Shown piece by piece: positions 22,901-37,900 of a DNA stretch of 64,000 nt. The translations under genes were made by a program, and so were the position numbers. The DNA comes from Gigantopelta aegis. Lineage: Eukaryota > Mollusca > Gastropoda > Neomphalida > Peltospiridae. Positions within the stretch are counted from its first letter, which is position 1. Every line of letters starts with the position of its first letter. The stretch is taken from positions 107,924,227 to 107,988,226 of the forward strand of contig NC_054702.1 in the NCBI RefSeq assembly GCF_016097555.1, written 5' to 3'. The notes below the pieces were generated by a model. The model was not told where the DNA came from. It saw only the letters and a list, made by a program, of their open reading frames with translations, and made no database searches.

Positions 22901-25900
22901 ACACTTATTTCGTCAATAAATATACCGTTGTAGATATGAATTGTTAATTAATCTTCGGTCGCTCTCTTTCGGTCCGATTCGCTATTTCGCTCCGATTTCT
23001 ATGCACCACGCGGTTGCGCACAGAGATGCCTTGTCAATCTTATTTTGTTACAAAGAATCCACATCTATAGCAAAGTAGCCATATTAAAAAAAAAAAATCA
23101 CCTGTACTGATACACTCCAAACAGGTTTTTTGTTTTGTTTTTTCCTTCCTCCTACCTTTGTGCACAAAAGTTCTTGTTCGTAAACCTAAAAATTAAAAAA
23201 TACTGGCCTAATGAGATTTTCTAGTGAAATATTTTAGGGTCTCGATTGAATATTTTGGGACCTCTATTTAAAGGCCACTTGTCCATAATGGCCACTTTCT
23301 GTTGGTCCCTTGAGTGGTTGTTATATACAAGTTTGACTGTATTATAACTTAGAAAAGATTAGTATTTTGTGTTTAATAAAATACATGACCTTTTATTATT
23401 ATCATTGTTTTTTAACACTTTGGTGCTAGATATATATTTTTTTTAATTGTTATTTTCTGAAGTATCTATCCTGGATTCCATGTAAATAAATTACATTTCA
23501 AGGTTACATAATGATTGTTAACGTTACAGGAATATATTTTGTAAATACCGACAATTGTCTGAATTGATGTTTCAATGAATGATTTGTGTTTCAGTATGAT
23601 ATTAATGGTGATGGCATGCTGGAGCTCATGTTTTTCATGTCTACGGGTGAGATCAGGTTTTATCGCTCTGATGGATCACAGCTTGTACAGTTCACTTACC
23701 AGGTACCTACATGCATATCACAAAACACAGATCTTAGTGTGAGTGAGTAAACGTTTTACACGTGCGTATATACCACGAAGGTTTCACGCACGCCTGTCAC
23801 GGGCTTAATCTCTGACTTTCGCCAGTGACTAAGTCCGGGCCAGGAGGGGGGAGGGGTACGTTTGAGGTGGGCGGAATTTGGAATAAAAAATTTAGTGGTC
23901 GGTCAAAGACCTAAGTCCTAAAATCCTAACGACATTCTACACTTCTACACATGTCCGGACTAAGAATTTAAAACCAAAAGTTTTTGACTGCTCGGCCTAA
24001 AAGGTTTTAAGGTGATTTGAGCAATTGATCGGGCACCAAAGTAAAGTGCGTTGGACTATTTATAAAAAAATAAACAAGAATTTTGAGCTGCGGCCGAAAT
24101 TTTTTAAAGTCCAACTAAGCCCAAAAAAAGAAAATGGAGGTTGGTGTCTACTTTGGCGAGCCTGAAGATTCCCGGAGTAGAGGCAGGAGATGTTGGCGTC
24201 GTAGCAAAGTACGCACTACAGCACCGTAGTCGGGGCCGCAGACCGCCCGGATCATCTTGTGGATGTTCTTGTTGTCCAACTTGGCCGGAAGTATGACTTG
24301 GCGGTAGGTCTTGTCCCTCTGGTGTGTCACGACTACGGTGTCATGAGTTCCAAACATCTTGTTGTGGAGTTCGTATTTGCTGCCGTCCTCCAGGGATCTC
24401 CAGTCTGTGTTGAGGTGGCTGCCTTGTAGCTGCGTCGGGTCAGTCGTGTCCCCCTGCATGTACTGGTGAAGTTGTTTATTCAGTCCGTTCACAGCGACAG
24501 TCCATTCGGACTCTTCAGGGGGAGCGACTACCGGGGCTGGTCTCTCGGCCTTGGCTGGCCGGTCGGTCGGTGATGTTGCCTTCCTTTTTTCTCCAACGGT
24601 GGTCGATCGGGCTGATGGCGAGGCGACTGGCTGTACCGGAGATACCGGCCAGTTCTTCCTGGGCCATGTGACGGTCGGTGATGGAGGGTCGTTGGGCGTC
24701 TCACACACCGCAGTGTTGAGCTCGTCCAGTTCGGTGGCCGACGGTTCCCTTGGGGCTGGTCGCGTCGTCTCAGGTTGGACTGGGGGCGGCGTCGCAGAAG
24801 GGACCGCCACTGGCGGTTGAGCCGCCAGCTTAGATCCCCCCCGTGCCGTTCCTGGCGCAGGTTTCCTCTTCCTCCACTTCCGATTCCTTGTCGGTGAGAT
24901 CGTGTCCCCGTACACCAAGGTCACGGAAGCCCGTGACCCGGTGTGCGTGACGCGATACTTGAAAGTCAGGGATCTTAGTGTACTTTAAATGTTAATGAGA
25001 ATCTTCCACTTACATGTAGAATGAGAATTTTTCATTTACATGTAGGTTATATAAGAAATGTCTGCATGTCTTTGAAAATCTTGTATCACAGACCATCCAC
25101 TGTCAGGGTGATCATTATCTTTAAAAGCAGGAGGCTGTATTTTCAGAGCAGTGAGGTGTTTGTATTTGTATAAAACATATCTGGCATTGGAATTTGCAAA
25201 AGATGCTAGAACATGCCACCTGACACCTAATAATGAACACTTTGAGAAGTTGATTAGTAAAAATGTTGTTTCAGAAATCATAAGCTTAATTAATTAATCC
25301 TTAAAGAAAATTACAAATGTCTAAGTGTCTAAATGGAATACAAATCTGCAAGGTATTGTTAGATTTACCTACTGTAATGTGTGAAAAGAATACTGGCATG
25401 TGACAAGGCGAGCTTCTTTCACCCACATGGAAATCATTTTGCACACGAGAAAGAGCAGTTGCTCACGTCATACATGTTTAATAATCTCATAAATGGTTAT
25501 CATTATCAAGCTCAGTTTGATCATAACTGTTAACACAACATTGAATATTGTTAACAAGAATCAAGTATAACTACACAGCAAAGTGTTTTTGTTCTATTTT
25601 CTAGATTGATCCTGTCTTCGTACAGAAAGACTGGTATAAAAAGACGATGTATGCATCATCAGACACCATCTATAATTACATAGCCGATCCACTCAAAGTA
25701 ACAGAGGTACATCATTTACAGTCTCATGCCATGTGCTATTACTGACAATTTGAATGTATTTGTTTGAAATTTCTAGTATGTTAAAACATTAATTAAACTG
25801 ATTTAAAATTCATGTTCTTGTGTAGGTTTCCATGTATGTTGTATGGTGTGGGTTTTAAGATATTTTTGCAAACAGTACTTACAGATAGTGTTGTTCCAGA

Positions 25901-28900
25901 ATTGATGACTGGTGGGTGGGTGGGTGGGGAGGAGTGGGCATCAAAATTATTATTGTATATGACTGGTGGGTCTGTCACATATTTTCCAATGCAAGTATGT
26001 TTTTAAATAAAAAATTTAGGGTATATAAAAATACCCAAGTGATTAATTCTGAAACAACTGTTAAATAGCAGGGCTTCTAGAATTTTTATAAAATCCACTA
26101 GCCATGGGATCAGTGATTTAAAAAAAATTACTAGTCACAATTAAAAATTCACAATCCCTACTTTACTTTTAAGTTAATACAATTTTACTAAATAATAGTA
26201 ATAATCAGATGTCACCTAGACAGAGCTTAAAAACACTAACAGTGGGGGGTAGGGGTGGAGGCAGGAAATTCATATTTACAAAATGGACTTAACTGCAACA
26301 TTTGACAAATGTTTTTCACTAGCATCGGGCATGACAGTAGTAGTTATTTACTAGCCCAACATTGAATATCACTAGCCATGAGAGTAGGGCTACCATAATC
26401 TAGAAGCCCTAAATAGTTAGTTATATATTTGAGCTAGCTATTATCATCAAAGCGTTACAATTTAAATAAAAGATGCTATGTCTAAGTTCTTTTTAATTGT
26501 AGTTTTTAAATAACATTTTATTGATGAGGATATAAAAAATCTACATGTGATCAATTCTAGAACAACTGTTCAACCCATGCAATTGCACCCAGCAATCACA
26601 AATGCCATGGACTTTTTAATTCTCACGGCACTTTTTTCCTTGGCCTATATTCAGTTGTTTTTTTCGATGGCATGTTTTTTGCCGGGAACATTTTTTTAAT
26701 TGCAGGGGTTGCTGTTAAATAGTGTGTTCTTGTGTATGACCTACTGCCATCATATTTTAGATCAGCATTATAAATTAAATTTAGATGGGTAACTTAAATC
26801 TTTTGCAGAGTTTACAATTTAAACGTTTTAAATTATGTACAGATTTTAATGAATATGTTCACTTGTACCATAATTAAAAACTACTACATGTACTAATACT
26901 AATAGTAAAGAAAATTCCCGTTATTTTAAAACTGTTCTGGTCTCTTTGTACAGAACCACGTGGCTGTGGATCCTCACATTTTGGCCACACCTGTGATTGC
27001 TGATCTCAACAATGATGACAGGATTGAGGAGCTCATCATCCCGGTCTCGTACTTCTTTGATGATGAAGATTACAGGTAGAAATCACTTTCAACCACACAG
27101 CTTCAACACAGTCGATGGTACAGTAGAGAGAGAAACTCAGGGAAAGATAGAACTGTTTTATTTAACAATGCTCTCAACTCATTTTAATTACAGTTGTATG
27201 ATTTAAGGACCATATAGATAATTAGATAGGAAATCCACTGCTGTCATGCTATGGGCTACTCTTTTTGATTGCAGCAAGAGACCGTTTATAAGTACCATAC
27301 CACAGAATAGTTATGGTTTTTTTTGAAAACCAAGTGTAAGACCATCACACCCCAACTTCCCTGTTCTAGTGGAATAATAATGTTTTCTAGCATTCTTTTG
27401 GAATATGCATACATTTGGCATCAAAAAGTAACCGTGAATGCTAAACATGTCACATGTGGATGGAGTTAGTAATTCTACTTTTACGTAATCTGTTCTAAAG
27501 CCAATAAGTAAACAAGTATGTACACATTATTGACAGTAATTCTTTGTATTGAAAATGATTATATTTGAATAGATCTCCAGAGAAATTAAAACATCTACAA
27601 AACATGACAGAGCCCACTCTAAGTTACCTGGTTGCTGGGGTGACAGTGTTAAACCTGACAAATATGCAGGTGATATTCAAGGTGTGCCTGGAACTGTCAG
27701 AGGTGAGTATTTGGAGGGGGAGGGGGAATCATTTATTTTTCTCATTTGCGGCTGTTCAGATATTATGTAACACTATTTTTAAAAAGTAGATGCCCAGTTC
27801 TACCAGTAAAATGCTCAGTAATACTAATTCCCTAAAAAAAAGTGTAATGCTTGGAGACCTTCTCTTTTTCCTTCACAAACATGATGCCTGAAACCTTAGT
27901 GGTATATGGGCATGTAAAACTACTCTCAGACTCACAAACATGTCATGTGACAATGTAACACCTATGTAATGTTCCATAACATTAGACCATACACCCTCTA
28001 AACCATTATGTAATGCATGGAAACACCCACTTCACAAACAAGTCAGTTGATAAACAAATAGTTTTTCTGCTTGAAAATAATTTCGTACATAGATGGCTTT
28101 GTAACCAGTATGAGATTTTAAAATTCTTCATGAAAACCTTTATGACATTTTTTGTGTACATTGAGCTGCATGCACATGCATTAAATGACTTCATTATTTT
28201 AATGTTTGGTGGGATTATGATTTTTTTTTTAAACTATTACTTTTTTACCTTTTTGTTATTAAAATTTGTAATGATTATACTGAATACACATTTAATCATC
28301 GATCTTTCTTTCATTGAAGCTTTCATCTGAGTTCCCAGCATTTCTTCTCTTCTCACCAACTGTGATTGACCTTGATAGTAATGGTGGTGAACTTGAGATA
28401 ATCATTGGATCATCGACAGGAAATTTACACATTCTTACTCATTCCGGACAATTGCGTGCTGGATTTCCAAAATCACTTCACTCACTGCAAGGACAGGTAA
28501 GAACGACATTACAAATATGGAAGTATTTTTAAATATATCTAAATCGAGAACACAAGATTATTTTTTTATGTTATGAACAATGTCACTTTTAAATAAATTA
28601 CTTCGTTTTGCTAGTGTAATATAACTTTTAACTTTTTGCATAAAACATTAAAATAAAAAAACATGATTACAATCATTATATGATAAAATATTTTAAATAC
28701 AACACATCCAAGTAAAGTGTAAATCTACATATTTTAATTAAAAAGTCCAATAAAAATGTTACTTTTAAATGTCTTTTATTTGTCATTCTGCTATAACCAA
28801 AAGAAAAGTGTAAAAGTTACAGATTGCTTTGCAGGTTTTGAATTTAACACGGGAGCCAGCCTTTTAGTTACTATGTTCAATGGAAATTAAAATTTGCTGA

Positions 28901-31900
28901 AACTTTAACAAGGGTCAGTGAGATTTTCATCTACATCTCTAAATGGACAGTATATAAAACAATAAACATATTATATTTATCTGCTACAAAAACAAACAAA
29001 AATATCATACAAAATAATTATGTACACTGATTTGTTTATTTAGGTCAGTGTTGCAGATCTGAACAATGATGGTAAATTGGAGATTATCACCATGGATACC
29101 AGCGATAATGTGTCATGTCTGGACCACAATGGCAACTTGCAGTGGGAGCAGGAATTAAGTGGAGTTGGTGCAGGAAGTCGCATTATTGACATCAATCATG
29201 ATGGCACTTTGGATGTTGTCGTAGCAACCAGTGATGGGTATGAAACCGTCTCTATTTAAAAATGGGATCATAATGAAAATAGAATGTCAGATGTATTATA
29301 TACAGTACATATATAATATAACAATAAAACAAACTTAGGCTGTTGATGCTTCATCTATGATGATTAATTTGTGATCAACTTAGTATATAGAATTTTCTTT
29401 TTATACATAACCTAATTCAAATTTTCTTTATAGTATATTACTTATGGTGGTTTGTTTTTTGGGGGTGTTTTTGGGGTGTTTTTTTTTTTGGGGGGGGGGG
29501 GTTGCTTTGTTTTTTCTCCATTTTATTGGAATATTTTAGGGAGAGAAATAAATTATGTATGTCTTCTATGAGCCTTTCAGCACTTGGTACGTGGATTTTA
29601 TGGATTTAATTTTTTAGGAAAGTCTTTGCTCTCAGTGGAAAAGATGGCAGTCATCTTCCCAATTGGCCTTTAAACATTGGCAGTAAGATTGTCTCAAACA
29701 TTCTTATCACAAAGATTGGAAGCTCAGACAATCAAGCTGACATGGTAAGACATTTGTTCTTCTTGTTGCTCCTCAACTCCTAAACAAAAGCTGGTAAATT
29801 TCTAAGCTTAAAATACCATGGTTCAGTATGATACACTTTACCAGCAGTCGTTTTCCAAGGGCTTTAAGCACTATCCAGAACATTTGCTATGACTTTTGTA
29901 TATTTCCTATGACTATTACAACAACTCCAGTACTAACTTTTTGAAATGAAATAAATTTATAATGAATATACAGTATTAGAAAGATAATATTTTTATACGC
30001 ATGTCTTAGAGAGGTCCTATTATTTTATGGCATTGTCCATCCACATATACGTCCAGAAACGTTTTGTTTCCGGAGCATATTTTTCATATCAATTCATACA
30101 GGATCATCAAAGCTTGCATGCAAGTTTTTATATGCCAGTCTTTGACAGGTCGTATTGTGGTATGGTGTTGTCTGTCCATAAGTATTACAGTGTGACGTTG
30201 TCCGTCCATAAGTATTACAGTGTGGCGTTGCCCGTCCATAAGTATTACAGTGTGGCGTTGTCCGTCCATAAGTATTACAGTGTGGCATTGCCCGTCCATA
30301 AGTATTACAGTGTGGCATTGCCCGTCCATAAGTATTACAGTGTGGCGTTGTCCGTCCATAAGTATTATGGTGTGGTGTTGTCCGTCCATAAGTATTATAG
30401 TGTGGCGTTGTCCGTCCATAAGTATTCAGACCTGTCAACCCTCCCGGATTCCGCGGGAGACTCCCGGTATTTGATCACGTCTCCCAGGGGAAAAACGTTT
30501 CTCCCGGGAAATCTTTATTTTCTAGCGTTAAAAAAATTCAAGCTACTGTGGCTGTGTATTGACATTCAATGTTGCCATATATAAACTTAATAACGGATGA
30601 TCCTTAATTAAATATAATCTACCTGACAGGTGTTTGCTGCAAATGATGGCAACCTCTACATCGTCTCCAGTGATCGGACGTGTCAGGTACACATCCCCAT
30701 TGAAGAAACCTCATTGGTTGAAGTGCTGTCACATGACCTCGTCAAACAGTCACCAGGACTGGAGCTGCTTGTGTCCACAAGGGACGGTACTCTAATCTGT
30801 CTCGGAGTAGGTAGGGAACTTAGCCAGGACTATCAGATACCAGAGGCAGCCGAGAGGTTTCACCAACAGAACTCATGTCCGGCCGTTACGAAGACATACA
30901 ATGATTTTTCTTTTTCCATCCATAAGGTATGCATTTTTTGCTGACAATCATATTACAAGATGTAGCAAATTGAGCATTTTTTTTAGAGCAAGTTCAGAAT
31001 TGTGTAGGGCAGATCCTTCACCAGCTTCTGTGGCATTGTGGTTAAGCGATCGGACATAAGGTTGGTAGGTAGTGGGTTCGCAGCCCGGTTTTAATGACTC
31101 ATTGGGTAGGTGTAAGACCACTACACCCCTTTCTCTCTCACTAACCACTAACAACTAACCCACTGTCCTGGACAGACAGCCCAGATAGCTGAGGTGTGTC
31201 CCCAGGACATCATGCTTGAACCTACTGATATGTTGTATTCTTTGGTATTTTTTAATTGTTTGAAACAGCGTAGTGCTTATTACTATATTTAAGTTAACTT
31301 TTTTGTTATTGTATGATAAATAGAGCATTTATGCCAAATCAGGGCACTTAAAAAAAAAAAATCTGAGTAAATTTGATGCCATCTCCCCAGTATATGCCTA
31401 TGCTGACAATAGTCCAATAAAAAATAAATATACATACTGTGATGTCATAAGACAAATGTTTGATAACACATCATTTTTTAAGTATTTCTTGTTTGAAAAT
31501 GCTTTGAGCAAACAATGCAGTAGAATTAACTAATTTGTGTTTTCTTCTTTTGGTAGCCATTTGTATACATCATGGCATCAACAAGACACCAGGGGGAGGT
31601 AACTGGTAGCTCATTTTGGTTCAACTTTGAAATAGTCCAGAAGCCAAGAGAAAATTCTAAGATGACAGTAAACTACATGATAAAAGTGAGTGGTTATTGG
31701 TATATTGTACATCTGTATTTATATAGTTTAGACAGAATAATTGAAAACAAACGGACACAGTATCATTGTACTACTTTACACACACAGGGCCTAATTTACC
31801 ATGTCCGTTTTTCTTATATGCTGGTATTTGTAAGTGCATGTAATTACACATGTAAGACAAAAACAATCTTTGTAAATTAGGTCCATTAATTTTAGTTTGT

Positions 31901-34900
31901 GGCAGTTTAGACATTGTATTCCTATATAAATACCCTTAAAACACACTGGTCAAAGGCCATGGTATGTGCTATCCTGTTTGAGATGGTACATATAAAATAT
32001 CCTTTGCTGCTAATGGACACATGTAGCTGGTTTTCTCTCTAAGACTGAATGTCAGAATTACCAAATGTTTGACATCCAATAGACAGATGCATCTGTATTG
32101 GACAAATTTGATTCCATAGAACAGTGTTGTACGTTGCAACCATTTTCAATGCGACCAAAATGTTGGCGTGGCGACCCGATTGAATTTATCTGGCGACTGA
32201 CTCCAAAAACCGTAACGTCTAAGTATTAAATTATTTGCCATGTGCATGGCTGTTAACTGTCCGTCGTGAGACGGATTTCCGTCGTCAGAGAAATTGTGGA
32301 AATTATTTTTTCAGTCTTTTTTTTTTTTTTTTTTTTTTAGATGAGAATCACTTCGGCCGTTTTCGGTTTCCGTAATGTCAACCCGATCACTTCGGCCATT
32401 TTCTTTGCGCCACTGACCCCCATTTAAGTACCTATCGGGAGGGTATAATCTACCATACATTTTGGGGCCGATGAACGGCCCCATTCCCCTAACGTAAATT
32501 CCAAATCCAATATCAAACCTTTTCCCAATTACGACCCAACAGTTTCCCAATAAAGATTCCCAAAGTTGCTCTTATCGCGGATACTTGAACTCATAAAAAT
32601 GTTTAAAAATTTAGTTCATTGTATATTTTTCGATTACGAACACGTGACGAACAAGTCTGACCTGGATGTGCAAATTAGTTTTATCCTGTTTTGATACAGT
32701 CTGTTGTGTCGTAGTTTTTAGTAATAATGCCTACATTGTCTGATATAATACAGTTTTGGTAGAAGAATACAACTTTTTGTTTTAATTTATCCATTTGCGT
32801 TAACACATATATGGGATCTATCGCAACACGTCCAGTTCGCTATTTACATAGTCCGAATGGACGTAGAAAGTAAAGTATTGACTTATTGTGCACCCTGCAC
32901 TATCATTTGCTGTGCTATTTTAAGCAGATGATCTTATTTTGTAAAAAGGTGTGTACATATGTTTCGTACTTTTTTTTCTCAAATATTTTATTATTATTAT
33001 TATTATTTAAAATCATTTTTGGTATGGTTTTTGTAATTAAAAAACAAACAAAAAACGTTACTACAGTAGTTGTAAATTAAGTGGGGAAAAAACCCACCTT
33101 TAATTTAAATGTGCTACTCACTCCCTTTGAAGTAATGGCCGTACCCGATGTCACACCATGTGACGAACAGCACGTGCGAGTGTGAACACTGTTACAATGT
33201 AATAGTTCTGCTGGGAGATATTAGATTGCGTATTATAGATATTGAAACTTAATTAAAGTTCATCCGGTCAAATATAACATTTACAGACCAGCGGTATGTT
33301 ATTTCTTTATTATTTACGATTGAATAATGGGGTTATTCGAGAACTACGCAACGTGCACCAAGGAGAGTGGGAATTATGGGATGTGACAAAACATAAGTGG
33401 GGGGTGGGGGGTGGGGTTGTGGTGGTGGTTATTGTGCAACGTAATGTTAATTCATAAAGTAAAATGCAACCAGTCATTGCCATTTTGTTTTAACATATAT
33501 GTATTACTAAAGACCCCAAAGTAAAATATGACATGGTCACAAAACATTACAAGGGGAGAGGGGTATTGAAACTGCAAGATTTTGCGTTACGTATTGTTAA
33601 ATGACACAAAGATCAACAAAGGATTATTCAACATTAGCATAATGCAGTATCAGACATTGGCTTTTACCTCAATTTTTAACGACTCCCTCCCCCTCCCATA
33701 ATGAATTTGCAATAACACAAGGGCCACCTGATGTAAATGTATTTGAATATTTGATTTGCCGGCCATCAGCTAGCGGTCAAGCCTAAATAAATAATATCAG
33801 GTTATAATGCAAACTTTAAAAAAATGCCCGTACTAGGGCCGTAGCTTATGAAAGAACACCCCAGCAAATGTCAGCATAATAGGACTATTTCCCAGTGGTG
33901 TAGCCCGGGGTGTGTGGGGGGCAGGGGGCCATGCCCCCCCCCCCCCCCCCCCAATCCCAGGAAATGTTTACCTTTTCGCTTATTAATAACTTTAAAAGGT
34001 TTCTGTGTCATATCCCACTACACAAGTGCCCCCGCCCCCTCCCCACCCCAAATACAAAATCCATCAATAATCTGCAGGACCCATCAAATTAATGTTTTTG
34101 TCCAATAAAAAAAATAACAGGGTGTGGAATGGGAGAAATACATGTTTAAAGTGGACTACAATTGTCATATAAAACATTACCATTCAGGGCTAGATATGAA
34201 GAAAACAAATCTACATGCACCAGGTGCATGCTGAAAAAAAAGTTACATGCACCATTAAAATTCTGCATGCACCAAAAATAAGGTAAATCCTGTTAACAAT
34301 GAGGAAAATACTATTTTAATTACCTTGATTACAGTGTTGATTTTTTTTTTTATACAAAGCTATTCGGAATTATTCGGCAATACCTATATTTATTTATTAA
34401 CAGTACCGGAACGTTATACAACTGCGTTTATTACTGATTCTTGATCAAATTTGAAAATTTCACCCAACATAAACGCCTTACAGAAATCTATAATAGGCCT
34501 ATTACAAAAATGTACGAATATTTGTGTTTTGTATTAAGCAAGTTATCAACTTTTTTAACTCGATAAGATCTGTTGGTATAATATAAATTAGCCTACGGAA
34601 TTCGACGAGAAGTTGCGATTGAAGTAATCACTGGCTGACTTCGAGTCAACTACGCGAGTAACGCACCTGCACGTTCGCAATCAAATGCCCATATCTGAGG
34701 TCGAAAATGTTCAAGGCAGTTATGGTACTTTGTATTGATCACAGATATGGCGGAGTTCAATTTGTCAGTGACGACAACAACTGTGTTATGCGCGTGAATA
34801 CCCCAAAGTCGGTCTCGACCACCTTCCCTAATACCATTCACGGATATAACTGAGATATTGCCGGCAATTTTCGCAAATATATTTCACGGAAATGACCGAA

Positions 34901-37900
34901 AGGGCGCCATTGTTGTAAGTAGGATTATGGGATACAAAATGGATGTGCCCATGAGATAAAAGTTATCGTTTTCATGTGGCGAACAGATTACGAAATGCAT
35001 ACTCAAAATTCAACAACTTGAGTCTGAATCTGGTAGACACCAGGATACTAGTATACGCAATACACAGTACTTGAAAAATATTAGCATGCACCGCGTGCAC
35101 CCAGTTTTAAAAGTTACATGCACACGCAAAAATCAGAATGCACCGGTGCATGTACTAACACTGCATTTCGAGCCCTGCCATTTTTAATGCCCTGTACGTT
35201 GAAATTTCAGTCACAACATTTTACTTTTGTTAACAGCCATGCATGTGCGTTCAGTCGTAACAGCGAAAACCAATGCAATTTGTTGACACCATGTGCAGTC
35301 GGAACACTTCGTTTTTTACGAAGCTGTCCAATTGATCACTGTGATCAATTTTATGCCGTACCGTTATAAAGACGTTCGGTACTTATCACGAAAACAATCC
35401 AGATATTTCAATTGGTGTATTATTTTAATGCACACAACCATTTGGAATATCTCAATTGATATGGATTTCTGGATCATGTATGTAATCGGCCGACTAAAGA
35501 AGTTCCGAATACTGTATTGTACTATACATAACCGATTCACTATGGTACATTAGTGGTGGTTGCATTTGATTGAAGAACACGAGTACAAAATCAAGTAAGG
35601 GTTGCTCACTCACTGTTCATACTATACACATTGTAATCAAATGTGCAAAATGGAGACTAATTATTAAACAATGCATTATAAATGAGCATTTCAACAATTA
35701 TGTAATGCTCTTTGATGCACCATGCGATGCATTACAAACATTATGGGGGGAGTGGTTGTTTGTCAAGATTTACTTGCCGGCAACGTCTTTAAAACAATGT
35801 GAATTTTTTTAAAAGCATAAACTAAATACTGGCAGCCATACATGGCCATATTTTTATTTGATGATTTTTTTAATCAATTATTGATTTAAAATAAATTCAA
35901 AAGAAAAAAAAATGCAAACCGAATAATGTTGGTTAAAATGCATAACTGTGGCAGTGAAAAGTGAGGGGTGACAAAGTCTTACATAATTTTAAAAGGGATG
36001 GTGGTCTTAACGTTACAAAATGTTATGTGGAGCAGGGTAACAAAAAACCTGTCGAAGTTTCCACTATGTAATTACTGAACGAACACAAGTGATGTGTTTG
36101 ATCTGCTAACCCATTATGCATGTTGCTACACGAGTTCAAATCGAATGCAGACCCAGTTATCGGTGTGTTTGTTTTTCTTGCTGTGTAGATGTATACGTTG
36201 TTTCCGCCCAGCATGTAGAAACATGGCAAAAACTTTCAAAGTGGCAAAATGTTAAAATATTACAATTCTTTAGGAAAACGAAAATCTAAAATTTCAAATG
36301 CTAATCAAGAAGACGAGACGGATGAAACAAGTACTAAAAAGTCAAATGAAGGCCAATCTGAGAAATCTGCAGCTGAAACCAAAACAGAGCCAGCCAAAAA
36401 CCGTAGAATATTTAATGAAACTTGACTTTCAGTTTCCGTGGCTTCGGCATGACGATAATACTGACACAAAGCGCTATACGTAAGATACTTAGGGAGGGAA
36501 AAAAAAGCAGTCATGTGAGGCACAAAATAGCAGTCATATGAGGCATAAAATTATAATTATAGTCCCTCCCACCTCCCTCATGCGATCAATTCTGAAATGG
36601 TCCTCATTTCAAATTCATGATTGAGTGAAAACTGAACAATTTCATTGTTTCAAACTATTTATTTAATCCAGCAGCATAAGTCATGTATAATGTTATGATG
36701 GTTACAACACATGCATAAATGATACAAAAAGAGTAGTGTAGCTAGTAACATTTCTCTGCATCCCCTATTATTATTATTTTGTATTTTGTTGCATAACCAT
36801 TGGTAAAGTTGGAAGGTTTTGTAGTAGTGAGTATAATTATATTCTTGGAAAGTGTTGTGAAAACTCTGCACTGGAGGTTGGGGCATCTTCCCTTTTTAAA
36901 ATGATAGAAAAGCTTATATAAAATGGCCCAGAATGCACTGAAAAACATTAATCATTAGAAAAGTTAATAATCTTGTTTTATTTAAAGTTATTGTTTGTTT
37001 CATTTTTACAGATATATTATGGCAAGAACTTGCTGTTCAAGTCACATTACACAGAGGTTGGGCAGTATTCAGTTAAAATTCCAACATGGCCACAACCAGG
37101 TCAGGGTCATATGACTATTCAGTTGACCAATCAACATGGGCAGGTTTTTCAAGACAGTTTTGCATTGAGGTAAGCAGCTTTTTATATTATATGTTATATT
37201 TGCCAGGCACTAATCTAGCTTGTTTTTTTTTCTGCTGAAACTTTGCTCAAGTCACTGATGTGTTAGCAGTAATGAGTAGTCAAAAGTATCGGTAATATTT
37301 TGGAACTAATATGAAAGTTTGTTTGTTTTGTTTAATGACAACACTAGAGCACATTGATTAATTAATCATTGGCTATTGGATGTCAAACATTTGGTAATTC
37401 TGATCAGAGGAAACAATTTTCCTAATGCAGCAAGGGATCTTTTATATGCACTTTCCTACAGACAGGAAAGCACATACCACGGCCTTTGACTGGTTGTGGT
37501 GCACTTGTTGGAACAAGAAAAAAATGAATCAGTTGAATGGATCCACTAAGGTGGCTCGATCCTGTGATGGAAACACCTCATGCGAGTACTCAACCAAATG
37601 AGCTAAATTCACACACAATTCTAATTATTTCTTTCATATTGTCAGTTACTTAATACTAGTGGGTTTTTTATCGAACTATTCAACTATTTTGATTGAATTT
37701 TATTATCAAATATTATGATTCAAACTGAGTGTATAATTTGAGTTTTTAAAATGAATGTGTAGAACATGACAAAACATGAAACATTAATAAATGTTCACTT
37801 CACTAATTTTTATCAAACTACTTCTCTTTTTTTCTGGGAATAGAGCAGTCACTTTTACTTTTTTAATTCTAGATTACTGCCTGTACTTTTGGATTCGTTT

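Noticed and set aside
30161-30426. 30-bp direct repeats as a possible CRISPR array
   Set aside because: The units are contiguous without spacers, the host is an animal, and the tract is inside an intron.
36298-36483. Intact gene encoding MLIKKTRRMKQ
   Set aside because: The frame mixes two frames of a zinc-finger/hAT-like relic; kept only as a possible pseudogene.
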